Positions 13,901 through 26,641 of a stretch of 64,000 bases of DNA are shown one piece after another (the first letter of the stretch is position 1; the number at the start of each line of letters is the position of its first letter). Where the stretch lies: contig VXAA01003403.1 of the NCBI GenBank assembly GCA_013399115.1, positions 257,996 to 321,995 on the forward strand, written 5' to 3'. This DNA comes from Anseranas semipalmata (taxonomy: Eukaryota > Chordata > Aves > Anseriformes > Anseranatidae). Under the pieces are notes generated by a model, which did not search any database, was not told where the DNA came from, and saw only the letters and a list, made by a program, of their open reading frames with translations. A program made the position numbers and the translations under genes.

Positions 13901-16900
13901 TCCATGAAATCTCCTTCAAGAAGAAACTCTGTCACATGCTTTCAGCCAATATACACCGATTTCAGATGATTTTAATAACAATGAGCATTACTATGCACCT
14001 TAACAAATGCCCAAGGGTTAGGAAATAACTTTTAGAAATTCCTTTATAGTTTCTCAACAAAATTCAGCACCTTTGTTCACCTTTGCATGAAAAAAAAAGA
14101 AACCTTCCCGGCTCAAATTTTAGCAGTTCATTGATTCAGACATACTCAGGTTATGGTCCAAATCCTGGGCCACTGCACAGAGATGTGCTGTGACACTGGA
14201 GACCTCTAAGGCATCGCTGCTTGGATAAGGAGTTCCCTCCTTCAGGCAGCTTAGTGTGGCTGTATTCCTTAATTTCTTTAGAAAAGCCTATGCCTGATAG
14301 CTAGTACCTTTCTGTACTCAGAGAATGTCCTCCTTTGGTACATCTACAGAGTCAAACAACAAACATGTCCGTATATATTAATGCCAAGGCATACGATGCA
14401 TACCCTCAATTTCATATTTTAGAAAAATTGCTTTGGTGCAACATGACCATTACATTATTTTCAATATTTTGGACTGAAATAACCACACAAAATAATATTT
14501 ATTTCTTTGGGCTACCATGGTGCCCCATGTGAATGCATCTGCTTGCTCTAGGAACACAAACCACAGTGAGCCACGGTGGATCATGTCTTCTTCTGAGCAT
14601 CAAGTGTGCAAAAGTGTCTTATATCAGCTTATATCAGCTACTTGTGCACTTTTATTTACATATCCACAGAAGAGCTGCTCAGCCTGGCTCAATGTCTCTG
14701 CCTGACATGTGGCACCCAACAGTTATGGGAGTAATCGTGTCCCCAGACCTGCAAACACTTAGCTGATTTCTGCATGCACCTGAAAATGTTATTTCCAAAC
14801 CGACTCATCCGAAGTCATGACAAACCTTTCACTGTTATAATTTTATTTCTGGCCAGATTGTGCCAGCCACATTGCAGATAGCAAAGTTGTGCAGTTTGCT
14901 GATGGGTAGCAATGCAGAAGCAGAAATTCCCACCGGGAGAAAGGATATGTTGAACAGCTCTGGGTGGTTTGGGAATCACCATTGGAGGCTCCATCTAGTC
15001 AGCATGAATGTTAAAAAAATCTCTGAGCTTTGCTGTTGGCAGCTCAGAAAACCTTTCAGAAAGCATATTATTTAGCCTAGTAGGAGATATATTCAATTCT
15101 TTTTATGTGAGAAAAATATTGTAAATAATCTTTTATAATAATATAATGTCATAACTGGTCTATTTCACTTTACAAAAATAGAATCAGAAAAGTCTCAGTG
15201 TCCTCTTGATATATTTGTCATTGATGTGAAGCCTATTTCTTACAAGTGCAGAGATCTGTCTGTCCAAGTTAATTTGCAGGACTGTGATGGTAATTTAAAT
15301 AGAAACAAATCAGAATTAGTGGAGCATTACAGAGAGGACAGAGCAAAAAAAATGAAAGACAGCTACACCTTTTTGACCCAACTGATTAGAAATCCAGGGC
15401 TCCTAGGCTGGCTAAGTTATGACAGAAAACTGCTGATGGAGTTGCTTACTGCTTTGGTATAATCCTGTTCACTTACAAAATGTGCATGCAGCCCTATTTC
15501 CCAGGTGCAGCAAGAATCAAACAGTGGGAAGCAGTTTCCTTGCTCTCATCTCTAAGTGCCCTATACACAGCCCAAACCCCCCTTCTTAGTTGTGTGGCAG
15601 GACTCATTTATGGCAATTCTGTGTCCTTTATGTTTCTTCTTCCTTGCTGGATTTTCTAATCCTTCTGAGTATCTGGTGAAAAGACACTAATTTTTGCATT
15701 TCAATTTGCAGTAGAGACGTTATCTTTGGTTTGGGAAGAGGCTTCTGCCAAGGTGCTTATTGGCTCCTGACAGCTATCTCAGATCAAGGGAAGTTGTTAT
15801 CCTTCTGTGTAATATGATTACCCACACACTAAGGGGACTAACAGAGGCATATAGAAGTCTACACTTGTCAAACAGCTACAAAGAAAGAAAGATTTATAAA
15901 TGTCCTAAAGAAATTTGCTTTGAGAAGGGATTTAGGGAATGGGGATTTCAGATTATACCATTCAAGTATGCAGTGAGGAGCAATGGTGAACGGACCCCAG
16001 TGGTTTCAACTGAACGAGTTGAAATAGTGAGCCTTTCTATTGCAACCAAACCCTGTTAGCATAGTGCCAGCACAGGCTGGTCTGCATGGGCTGCCTTCAC
16101 CTTCTGCTCACTGGGGTGAGCAGAAGGGGGACCTCCAAGGGGCAAGAAATTGCTGGAGAAACCTGTGCTGCCTGGTCTGGTCATTCATAAGCAGGGGGGC
16201 TCCCAAAGCTAGTCTTGGTATCTCATTTCAATATTACATTTTTTAGTTATTTCCTGATGTGCTTGTAATTTTCAGGCAATCCCTTCCCTGGCCCTTCCCG
16301 GCAAATAGCCTCATTTTAACTGAAACTTTTGTCTTTGTAGAGTAAAATTCTTTCTGCTTGGAGTTAGCACACTGGTGACTTGCAGTACTGCACACCCGCA
16401 GGTAAAATTTTCACCTCTAGGGCCAGCAAAGCATGTTCTCCTTGATCAGTGGAAACCTCAGAAGATTAGAAGACTTTATCAATTTATACAGAAATTTCCT
16501 TTTTCGGTGACATATATTTGAATTCCAGCTGCTTGTTTACTATAGCATTTATATCTACTGAGGCATAGAACTTTTCTCAAGTAAATAAGAAACTGCCTAG
16601 TAGATACATTTTTCTATAATATAGCTAAAGAACAAAACAATGTGTACCACATGCTGGATTCTTCCTCAGATCTCCCATGGATTTGATGGATCTCCCTTTT
16701 ACCGTGCTTGGCTAGATCTCAGTCTGGTTCTGAATATTTTAGTTATGTTAAGCCTGGAGAAAGTTGTCAAAGACCCCAGCCCTAGCCTCGTTGAGTGTGT
16801 CAAATTTTAGATAAATAGTAAGTCCCATTGTCTTGTGTAGATTACTGTGCAAATACAAGTCATTATAAATGCATCTACAGAGAAGAAGGGAGAGGCAAGA

Positions 16901-19900
16901 AGGCATCTGGGCTTTGCTCTTGCAGCAGAAGGCAGAACAGAGTTGCTTAGCATCAGGATGTACAGGAGATTAAAAGCCAATAGCAAAGAGATCCTGAAAA
17001 TCACATTCACATTAAATGAAGCAGGGTTGAAAATAAGCATTAATTTCACATGGACACACACCCATCTACAGATGCACACATACCTGCTGAACTAAGCTTG
17101 CCGACTTTTCTAAAAGCTATGAGCTTTTATTTTTTATTTTTTATGAGCTATGAGCCGTGTTTTCAAGATCTGAAGTCACCACTAAGGTTTTCACTCCTTA
17201 CATCAGACTTCTTTTGACAGCTCTGTGTGCGGATAGTTACAAACACTGGTATAAGACCAACTCTGAAGACCAATGAGGCCAGTGCTGTGAAACCTTTAGC
17301 CTGTAGTTTGGCAATGCATTGGTGCTGCTGTATCTGTTAGCTCAAAGGAGATTTCCTGCCAGCTCTCAAGTGGGTAAAAGAAAGTGCATAGGTTAGCAGT
17401 GGAGATTTCTGCAAGTTTGGTAGCCCTAGAGTTTGTCAGTACAATTTATATTTTCCTATGGGTCTGGTGAGGTCTCCTGGGAGTCCTCTGCCTGCTCCTT
17501 GCCCTGGTCTCCATCCCAGCTCTCCCCGCTGGGATGGTGGCGTTGCATTTCAAGTGAGGTTGACAGGGCATGTGGCCCCATGTTCCAGCCCTTCTACATG
17601 GACTCCGGCTTGCTCTGTACATCTGCCTGTGCTTTAATCCCCGCCTTCAGCCAGGGAAGGCCTGCCAGGAAGGAGAGAGGATGCTGTGTCACATTACACA
17701 GTGCCTAGAGGAAACCACACTGCAGCTCCAAAAATCGAGGGGTTGGAAAGGTTTCAAAGGTAACAATAACAAACTTTTAAGACCTCCCACCCTGTAATTT
17801 ATCTGCAATATTATTTACTATAACGATTTATTGGTGAGATTGTGACTACCCCTGAATCTGGAAGGAGTGGAGAGTAAGGCGGTGTCTGGCTAAGCGTGGA
17901 CAGGAGACAGAGGAAGGCTTGCCTGGGGGAGGCTGCCTGAGCAGACCCCAAGGTAGCCAGATGGCATCTGCAGTGCTGCTGTCAGCTGGGATTCGGGAGG
18001 GAGCTGGCCTTAATATTCTCCTCTGGGGGACACAGGCTGATGACGGCTGTGTAACCACTTCATCCATGATGATTAGAAATGATTAAAAGTGACTGACCTT
18101 ATGATAAAGAGCTGAATGTTTCGTCTGAAAAATGTCAAGATGTGCCATAGGTCTCCAGCCTAGCTCTCTGCAGAGGGGCAAGGTGCTCCTCACTCTTACT
18201 TAAAGCTCCTTGATGGGCAAAGCTGCCACTGCTGTTGCTCAGCAAAATGCAGGAGAGCAGGTCAAACATCTTTTTCCCTTTTTGTGTACACAGTTAATGT
18301 TTAAATCGCATTGGTGTTTTTAAGTTCCCTGTGGCAATGGCTTAATTTCTACTTGAAAGAAGTTACAAATTGATAGTTTTCACTGGTTTAGGGAATGTTG
18401 CTGTCTGAAAAGCAAAAAAGCATGTAGGTGGGATCAACTCCCACCACCTGTGATATTCGTCTTGTTTAGCAGATCACCTTTTTGTTTTCCATGTCGGGTG
18501 GCTTCCTGCAATGTTCACTATTCAGGCCCCCAGGAGAACAGATTTAGGTATAACTGTACTTCAAGACTGAAAGAAACACAATACATTTGTATCAGGATCT
18601 TCCCAGCTCACACGTTATCAGCCTGCCTTTTTAGCTGTGAAGCTCCTGAAGGCTCCTCAGGGCTAACTTATTATACGCTCTACATGCTAAGCACACAGTA
18701 ATGCTTCTTAAAAAAGTAGTAGCAATAAGCTAGAAATTATGGACAGATCTTAGATATTCCACTCTCATAAGCAAATAATGTGATGGCTCCTGGAGCTGTT
18801 TAAGTGACAAGATCCTCTACTATCTCAGTTTTTACTCTTCTGGGCTTTTAATTATTCCTTTAGATGATTTGTTAAATGCTGGTAATTTACTTATCTCTGG
18901 CATAATCCTCCACTGGACTGAACAGAGATTTCTGCTGGTATCTCTCTGAGATTTCTCTAGCATTGCTGCTTGATCTTGTGTAGTTTAACAGGACATTGAC
19001 TATAGCTGTCAGAGAAGTTGTTTAGTATTTTATTTAGTATTTTCTTTTTAGCAACATTTTTGCACTGAGGCAGACAGTCACCCCTGTAGATCTTCTGGAC
19101 TTTCTAGACATCAGGCTGAGACACATTATTTTTGCTGCCTGCTGCCTCCTTAGACCACGGTCTGTACCTCATGGCCCCAGTTCTGGCTGCATTGTTGTGT
19201 CCAGGTCCTACTTTAACCCAGATCTTTGTCTTGTCTCTCCATGCAACCTTTTGTGGCTGCTTGCAGAGGCTGCTCATCAAGCAAATGGCCAGCTTGTTAT
19301 TAGTTATACAAGGAGGCTGCACCAATGGCTGGTTATTGGGGTAGATGGCCCACCATGATGTATAATTCGGAAAGAAAAACAGGACATAAAGCAGCTTACC
19401 GACATGTACTGGTCTGAACATAATGATTCAGGATAATCTACTTTATGCTTTGCTGCCCACCCGATGGATAATGCCCTTCACACTGACTGAACTGCTCTTT
19501 TGTCAAATCAGGCAGTGCCCTTCTCACATCGGGAAGATGGCAGAGCTAAAGAGCAGAAGAAAAAGTGATAGATGGTACCTGCCCATATTTCCCATCTACA
19601 GGTTGCAATGTAGGTGCCATGGAAAAATTCCTAGGCTTATCTTTCTGCTAAATGTCACAAACCACCTTGACAATGAAAAAAATAAATACATGAACTACCC
19701 TCGCAACCAGAACTAGCTACTCTGCCTGCTGGAGGGACATCCTCATGTCCTGCAGTGGTATGAAAATCAGGGCTTGTTTTGCCCTGAGAACACCCAACCC
19801 CAAACTTTAGGGCACGCAGTTGTAAGGATAAAGTTATGCTGCTCACTCTGTGCACCTGAGACCTGAAAACACACAGTATTTATCTCAGGAGACTCACGGT

Positions 19901-19904
19901 TCAG

Positions 19905-20071
19905 CGCAGCCTGAGGCTGTGGAGTCTCCTCCTTGGAGGTCTTCACAAGCTGCCTGGAAGTGGTTCTGGGCAACCTGCTCTGGGTGTCCCTGCTTGAGCA
20001 GGGATTGGAGCAGATAAACTTCAGGAGTCCCTTCAAGCCTCAACCGTTCTGTGATTCTGTGATTTTGTGAT
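19905..20071 (+). mobile_element. CR1 LINE 3' end
   Basis: A 5'-truncated copy of the avian CR1 retrotransposon 3' region. Landmarks are 'ctgtggagtctcctccttgg', 'gggcaacctgctctgggtg', 'ccctgcttgagcagggattgg' and the terminal 'tctgtgattctgtgatt' octamer-type repeat ending near 20070. It is sense on the plus strand, the opposite orientation to HTR2A, and lies in intron 2. It is non-coding and inactive. Confidence 0.9.
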
Positions 20072-21924
20072 CCTAGCAATAGCTGTCAATTTGACATTTC
20101 AAAGCTCAGGTCAAATACAAAATTGTAATGAGGGTTATGTTCTGCCCAAAGGAAAGAAGTCTTCCCAGTGGGTGAGATTTCCTTGCAACAGAAATACAGG
20201 GCTGAATACTGTGAAGTGCACAGCTCCAACTGTGATCAGCCAGAAAAGGGAGCCTTTACTGCAATGCCTCCACCTGCTTTCAGAAAGTCATATGAGTTTG
20301 ACAGGCTGTTTTCCACTGATGACTCTGGATGACAGAGGAAAAATCAGCTGATAGGTATTTCTAAATTTGTTGCAGGTAGTTAGCAATACGTTGTCTCAGC
20401 TCTGACAAAACCCATGACGTTTATTAGCTGGGCTTCTGCTTAGAAAAGGTGCCAATGACATAGGCCAGGAAATGCATGAGGGAAGTTAATTGCAGCCCAA
20501 GTGTGCAGTAGTTTGCAGTGTTCATGCTAATTGGGGTAAATGCATGGATTTCATTTTAAAGCAGAATTCTGTGATACATTCATCTTTCCTAACATTATAA
20601 AATGCAAAATCTGGTCTTAACAAATGCTAAGTCTTTAAAATACGTAAAAGAAGCTGTGAAATTGCTCTGTGCAATTTTAAAAGGATTTAAAATTTATTTT
20701 TCTTGACATTTTTTCTTTATGCAATACAGCGCTACTGTAACAACACTATTTTTAATTTATAAGGTGATTAAATGCAATTACAGTGTACAGATGATAGAGT
20801 TTATAAATCCCAACATGATTCCCTGTGCACTTCTTTCCTGCTCATTTATACTGCATGTGGCTTCTGCTATGCAGAAGTCCCGGTTCCTCTGATTAGAGAT
20901 GCTCAATTTCTGGTCAATATAGGATTCCCTTTTGACTATATGCTGTTTTAGAGGTCCACCAGATCTACCAGATCTACCAGAGAGGCCCGTGTACATGTCC
21001 TTTCTACATTTTGCAACACCTCACACGGCACTCTCTGCAGACATGTTGGCCTGGGGTGGGACCTAGACTCATCCTTCCCCTCCAGTGGGAAAAATCATTC
21101 TGGATTCTTGCACATATTGCACACTGTTCTGGGTACAAAACTGGCCAAAAAATATAGCCTTTCAAAGAAGGAGGAATAACTTATAATCGTCACTGTACTG
21201 TTAACTGCCCTTTTTTCTCAAAACATTCCAATTACTCTGAAATGTCCTACAAAAGAGAGACTGGCTGATTATAGGGCTTATTGCAAACCAAGAACAGTTA
21301 CTTATTCATTCAAAGAAACCTGATAATAGGACCAGCCTGGTCCAATTGAACTTAATGCTTTTTTTGCCAGTAGCTTCAATGGGATGAACACAGTCCCTAT
21401 GGTCTTCTAAGCAAAGACAAGTTAAAAAAAATAAAGAAAAAGACAATGAACAAATTCTGTCGTCAGTACCTTGATCAACCAGATTCCTTCCACATAGCTA
21501 TGCTATTAAAAATACAACTCTATTGTGTAAAAACTTGACCTTAAAAATAAAACCAAGCAGAAAGAAAAGACACACATTAATGTTGTGACCACTCCTCCTA
21601 CCTTTTTTTTTTTGCCTATAAGTCAGAATGTTTCTTGCAAAGGAGAAGCATATAAAATGTGTGTGTATGACCATTTCAAAGGAAAAAAAAAGCCTTCGTC
21701 TTGTCCTGATAATCAGGTAACTACACTAAGAAAATGGCAAATTTATATGTAATAATTATTCTCTATTTGACAATGCATCTGTACTGGTAAAATATATTCT
21801 CTCCAATCTAGAAACCTGCCAGGTCACTCAGCGTCTCTGCTTCAGAAATTTGGCCCTATGGTTTTTTATGATGTTTCCTTATCTCTGTGTTTTCAAATTT
21901 GGAGAATTTAGAGAGCAGTTCAAT

Positions 21925-22688
21925 CATGTTCAATGGCATGAAGTTCACTGAAGGAAAATGCTGGGTGCTGCACCTGGGACGCAGTAATGCTGGACACAGG
22001 TACAGTGGCTGGAGAGCAGCTCAGCAGGAAGGGACCTGGGGGTGCTGGTCAGCAGCAGGCTCCACGTGAGCCAGCAGCGTGCCCTGGCAGCCAAGAGGGC
22101 AAATGCATTTTGGGGTGCTTTAAACACAGCATAGCCAGCCAGCCAAAAGAGGCGATTCTCCTGCTTAGGTCCTTGAAAGAATCCAGAGGAAGGCAACAAA
22201 GCTGGTAAAAGGGCTGGCAGGCATGTCCTGGAGGAGAGGCTGAGGACACTGGGGTTGTCCAGTCTGGAGAAGAGGAAGCTCAGAGGTGACCTCGTTGCTC
22301 TCTGCAACTTCCTGAGGCTGGGAAGTGGAGAGGGAGGTGCTGGTCTCTGCTCCCTGGAACTGATGACAGGACACATGGGAATGGCACAAAGCTGCACCAG
22401 GGGAGGGTCAGGCTGGACATTAGGAAACATTTCTTTACCACGAAGGTGGTCAGACACTGGAACAGGCTTCCTAGTCAGAACCTCAGGCTAATGCCTGAGG
22501 TGGTTGATGCCCCATGCCTCTCAGTGTTCAAGAGGCATTTGGACAATGCTCTCATTAATATGCTTTAACTTTTGTTTACCCCTGAAGTGGTTAGGCAGTT
22601 AAATTAGATGATCTTTGAAGCTCCCTTCCAACTGAACTATTCTATTCTATTCTATTCTATTCTATTCTATTCTATTCTATTCTATTCC
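21925..22688 (+). mobile_element. CR1 LINE 3' fragment, about 760 bp
   Basis: A long CR1 copy on the plus strand. It runs from the end of the reverse-transcriptase ORF ('gctgggtgctgcacctggga' and 'gtgagccagcagcgtgccct') through 'ggttgtccagtctggagaag' and 'ttaggaaacatttctttacc' into the 3' end ('agatgatctttgaagctccc'). The terminal repeat has become an (ATTCT)n array. Frameshifts and stops make it inactive. Several overlapping open frames at 21.9-22.5 kb lie within it and should not be called as genes. Confidence 0.92.
22639..22683. repeat. (ATTCT)9 pentanucleotide microsatellite
   Basis: Nine perfect ATTCT units directly at the 3' tail of the CR1 copy, followed by one imperfect unit. It probably arose by slippage of the CR1 terminal repeat. 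Confidence 0.95.
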
Positions 22689-25372
22689 CATTTGTTTGAG
22701 CACTTTTTTTTTTTCAAAAGGAAAAGTATAAGGTTAGTAACACCTCCTTGTCAGATAATGAAAAAAGATACAGAAGCTCAAAATGCAAGCTTTTTTTAAC
22801 CTACAGAGTTATGAGAGGGAGATAACTGGTAAGCTGTTGCTCTGATGGATGAGATGTGTTCAGTCTTTTGGGAGGAACAAATCAAGCAAAGGATTCTGTT
22901 ACACGGTAAAGATGGCAATAATTATATCAATAAAGAAAGTAAATGTGATATTTATGTCTCTTTTACAGAACCATCTTAAGTAATGTCTCATGACCAGAAT
23001 ATATGTGCTAGACAGCTCAGAATGTGCATCACAGCATTTGATGTTAGCTTCTCTCAGACAACTTGCACATGAAATGCTCATTTACTCATTAGTTGTCACC
23101 GTTGGTGGGGTCATTAGTATGGCAATGAACTCTCTACTGGCATAACTGTTGCTGACTACTGAGTTTCCTATATTGTGTGTCTATAAAATAAAATAATACA
23201 ACAATGAAGGTCCTATCATCTGATGATGATGAAGATCTAATGCTGTGTTTATGAAATTTTGTGCAATGGCCATTATCGTTAATGCAATTTTCTCTATGTG
23301 TTGTGTCACAATTTTTGACAATACCTTTATGGCATGTTATTTTTCTGGTGGCATCTGCATCCACATATGGAAAAGGTACCATGGTATTGTCCCAGCACAA
23401 AATCTATAATGTTTGCCATGGAGATCTTCCAACTGAAAGGAGCAAACAGTGCTTTCACCCTCAGATGATTTCACACGTATATTAAAAAAACAGAAATGTT
23501 AACTAAGAAAAGGACAGTAAATACAGCTAAAAATGCAAAGACAAGTTTTCAAAAGAAGAAATGGAAGGAAACCAAATGACTACATGATAAAGAGTGTGGC
23601 GTAGCGGATATTTTAAGGTTAGCTCCAGGACTTCCAAATTTAGGTGCTCACCTTTGAATCTTTATTATCAGAGTACAATACTAGGTGTAATTATTTGTAA
23701 TTTTGTCAAGTATATTCCATATAATAACAAGTAGCCTTTTCCTATGCCAAATCATCCCTAAATTAGACTTGAATGAACTGGCAAATTATAAGGAAGCCAT
23801 GAGGAAGAAATGGAGGATGTGGTGGATCCAGAAGACGGATTCTCAGCCTGCAACCCCTTGGCTATCTGTGCCTTCTGAAAACAGTAAAGGGACTTTCAAA
23901 TGAAGGCTGTCCTTGTCCTAAGTGGTCAGTGAGCTGAAGAAGGTCAAAGCTGTCGACAAACCACAATCCTAAGATGCTGGTAGCTGTGCTGTGCAAATCC
24001 CAGCTGCTTCCCTGGCCTTTCGTACTCTGCAGGACAGCTAGAAGTCATGCAGAGAAATTGCAGGCTGCCTGAGAAAGAAGTGTAAGCCTCTGTGCCAGCT
24101 TAAAACTGCACACTGCCAAAATATCAGAGGGCTGAGTTACCCTGGGCTTCTTTCATACACCTGGAGGTAACTTTTTGCATCCTGCACTTTGGAGAATGTT
24201 GCTTCACATGCAGCATGGTTTTTGTGGTTTTGAAACCTCGAAAGCAATGGCAAAATTATGGAGAGTTATGTTGTGGGGAATATTTCACCAGCTTCGTCCA
24301 GATCCACTTTGCGCTTTTTTTTCCTACATGAAAATTACTGAATAAATCCAAGTTGTTAGTGACTGGGGAGAGCAGAGACTGCCTGAAGGCAGTGAGCAGA
24401 TGTGTAGGCTGAGCGAGAAATGATAAGCAAAGAGAAAAAAACTCAGACTAAGAGGATTTGAGTTTCATCAAACTTCACCATTAACAGAGGAATAGAGAGA
24501 AAGAAGGACTGAGGAATGATATATATATAGGGCATAACATTTATGACTTTAACTCTTTTATGTGGCCTTTTCAAGGATTTTTAAAGGAGAGAATGCTGAT
24601 TTTTGGCCTCTTGCAGAGCAGTACGTTTCCCAGGCCCACTTAGGATTCAAAGGTGTGTTACCTGTATTTTTCAGCATAGACTCTATTTGCAATTCTATAG
24701 ATCCTAGCTAAACACTATTAAACAAATTCTGCTCTAATTTTTTCATGGAAGGGAAAATGCAGGGCTTTTTGCACCTGTTCTCACTAATGACCTCTGTGCT
24801 TTAAAACAAATGGAATAATTTTGAGGGTTTAATGGGCTTTTGCCTTCAACAGCTACAAATAATCTAATTATCTAGCAACTCTGGGTACTGGATGATTTAA
24901 GAATTAAAGACACGATTAGAATCTGTTACAGTAATTATAATCCATTTTAAACCAATTGCCTGTGGCATTACATGGTCTAGTTAAAGAAAGGCTGCAGGCT
25001 AAATGCTCTTCTTCCACTAAATGCAAAAACAAATGTTAGTATAGTATTTTTCTTTACTAAGAAAATCAAGATTGCAAAAGTCAAGTAAATCAAGTGTCCT
25101 TTTTTATGCTATTTGTTTTTTAAATACTTCACACATCACTGAAGCTAGCAGAAGGGAGAACACTAATTGACTGGGCTTTGGATGAGATTAACTGAATAAA
25201 TTTGTAAATTTAGTAAATAAAAGGAAAATTAAAAATTTAGTGAATGAAAATGTCGTTACTTAGGTAAATTAGAAGTCATAATGAAAAGGAGATGGGTAGA
25301 TTGAGAAGCCTGAAGAGAACTGCTGAGAGAGAAATCCATGCCCCACAAATCAGCTAGAAGTATTTGCAGGAG

Positions 25373-26110
25373 TCAATGAGCAGGCAGATGAGGGTGATCC
25401 AGCTGGTATAACGTTCCTGGATTTCCAGAAAGCTCTGACAACACTGCTTGATCAAAGGCAGTTAAAGAAAGTAAGCTCGGATGACAGAGGAAGAAAGGTC
25501 CTCTCGTAGATAAAGGATGGGTTGAAAGACAGAAAACAACGGGCAGGACTCAGTGGCTCATTTCCACTGTGACAGTGATAGAAGTTAGCATCCAACGCTC
25601 TCTGTGTTGGTCAGTGCCATTCAGCCCATCCACGACCTGTCTGCATGGACACTGTGACTGAGTAAATGTGCTGGCAGCTCTTGGCTGGAGAGAATTGCAG
25701 AAGGTCCTCATAAATCGCAGCTAACGGGCAGCATGGTAACAGACAAAATGCAGTGCCAAGAAGCAGAGCTTTGTACATTAGTTTTGGGGGAACATTTCTT
25801 ATGTATGCAAAACTATTTGCCATTACTCAGGAAAGAGATTTTGGAGCCACTGAGCTCAATGTGCAGGGATGGTCCTAAAGACAACCAACACGGTATGATT
25901 TACTAAGTTGGGAACCGAGAACGAGGCAGAAAACATGATGACACCAGATGAATTCGTGTCTTGAATATTTCAGTCTGGCCACTTATGTCTCAGAGAGGAC
26001 ATAGAAGTGCTAGAAGAGATTCAGAGAGGGATACAACAATGACCTGGGCATGGGATACTTCCACACGGAGCCTAAATAGATTGGGACTCAGCCTAGTAAA
26101 GTACTTATTG
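25373..26110 (+). mobile_element. Old CR1-type LINE, reverse-transcriptase region
   Basis: A diverged plus-strand copy of the reptile/bird CR1 lineage. Landmarks in order are 'ttcctggatttccagaaagc' (the LDFQKA motif), 'aggaagaaaggtcctctcg', 'gggttgaaagacagaaaaca', 'actcaggaaagagattttgg', 'gagctcaatgtgcag', and 'gtcttgaatatttcag' followed by 'tcagagagggatacaac'. Many stops and deletions show it is long dead. The edges are approximate. Confidence 0.82.
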
Positions 26111-26545
26111 AAGAGGGCTTTGCAAGAGTGTTGACTAAGGATTTTGACAGTGAGGGAGCTATTGAGGGGCTCTGATCGGCAGGTTCCCCCCTCTTCTCTG
26201 GGTAAAATGAGTCACTGTGCAGGGGAACATGGGATATTTCATTTCTTTCTCTCCCTTCTTACTCTCATAATGTTATACATTGTGAAAGTTCAGAGGGCAC
26301 CAGCTGGGCTGCGAACTGCAGGAGCAAGGGACAGCTAAACGGTGTCTGAACTGAGGCTGGAGGGCAAAACCTTGCAAAACTCCCACCTCTCTGAATTTGT
26401 CACCAAAATCGCAGCCACACTGTGTGCTGGCATGCTGTGCCTGGCGCTGGCTCTGCCTGTGCTAGCTGTACCCATGTGAACATGCAAAGGGTTAAATAAT
26501 GTATAGCACTGCCACTCTTAAGCAGCACTGAGAGCCTGGAGATTG

Positions 26546-26641
26546 GTAAATGATACATAGAGCACCTCTTTGTTCAGAAACCATTTCCTATTAGTAAATG
26601 ATGTGTAAAGCACCTCATTCTTCAGAAACCATTGCCTATCT
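26546..26641. repeat. 48-bp tandem duplication (two units)
   Basis: Two head-to-tail units of exactly 48 bp (26546-26593 and 26594-26641), both starting GTAAATGAT and sharing AGCACCTC and TTCAGAAACCATT. They differ at several positions, so the duplication is not recent. It lies in intron 2 about 2.5 kb from exon 2. Confidence 0.9.

Noticed and set aside
13838..13905. Possible CR1 scrap (lines up loosely with the 'cagcctggagaagagaagg' region)
   Set aside because: Only about 60 bp of loose similarity; cannot be told from chance.
21945..22457. 170-codon minus-strand open frame
   Set aside because: It is the antisense of a CR1 copy.
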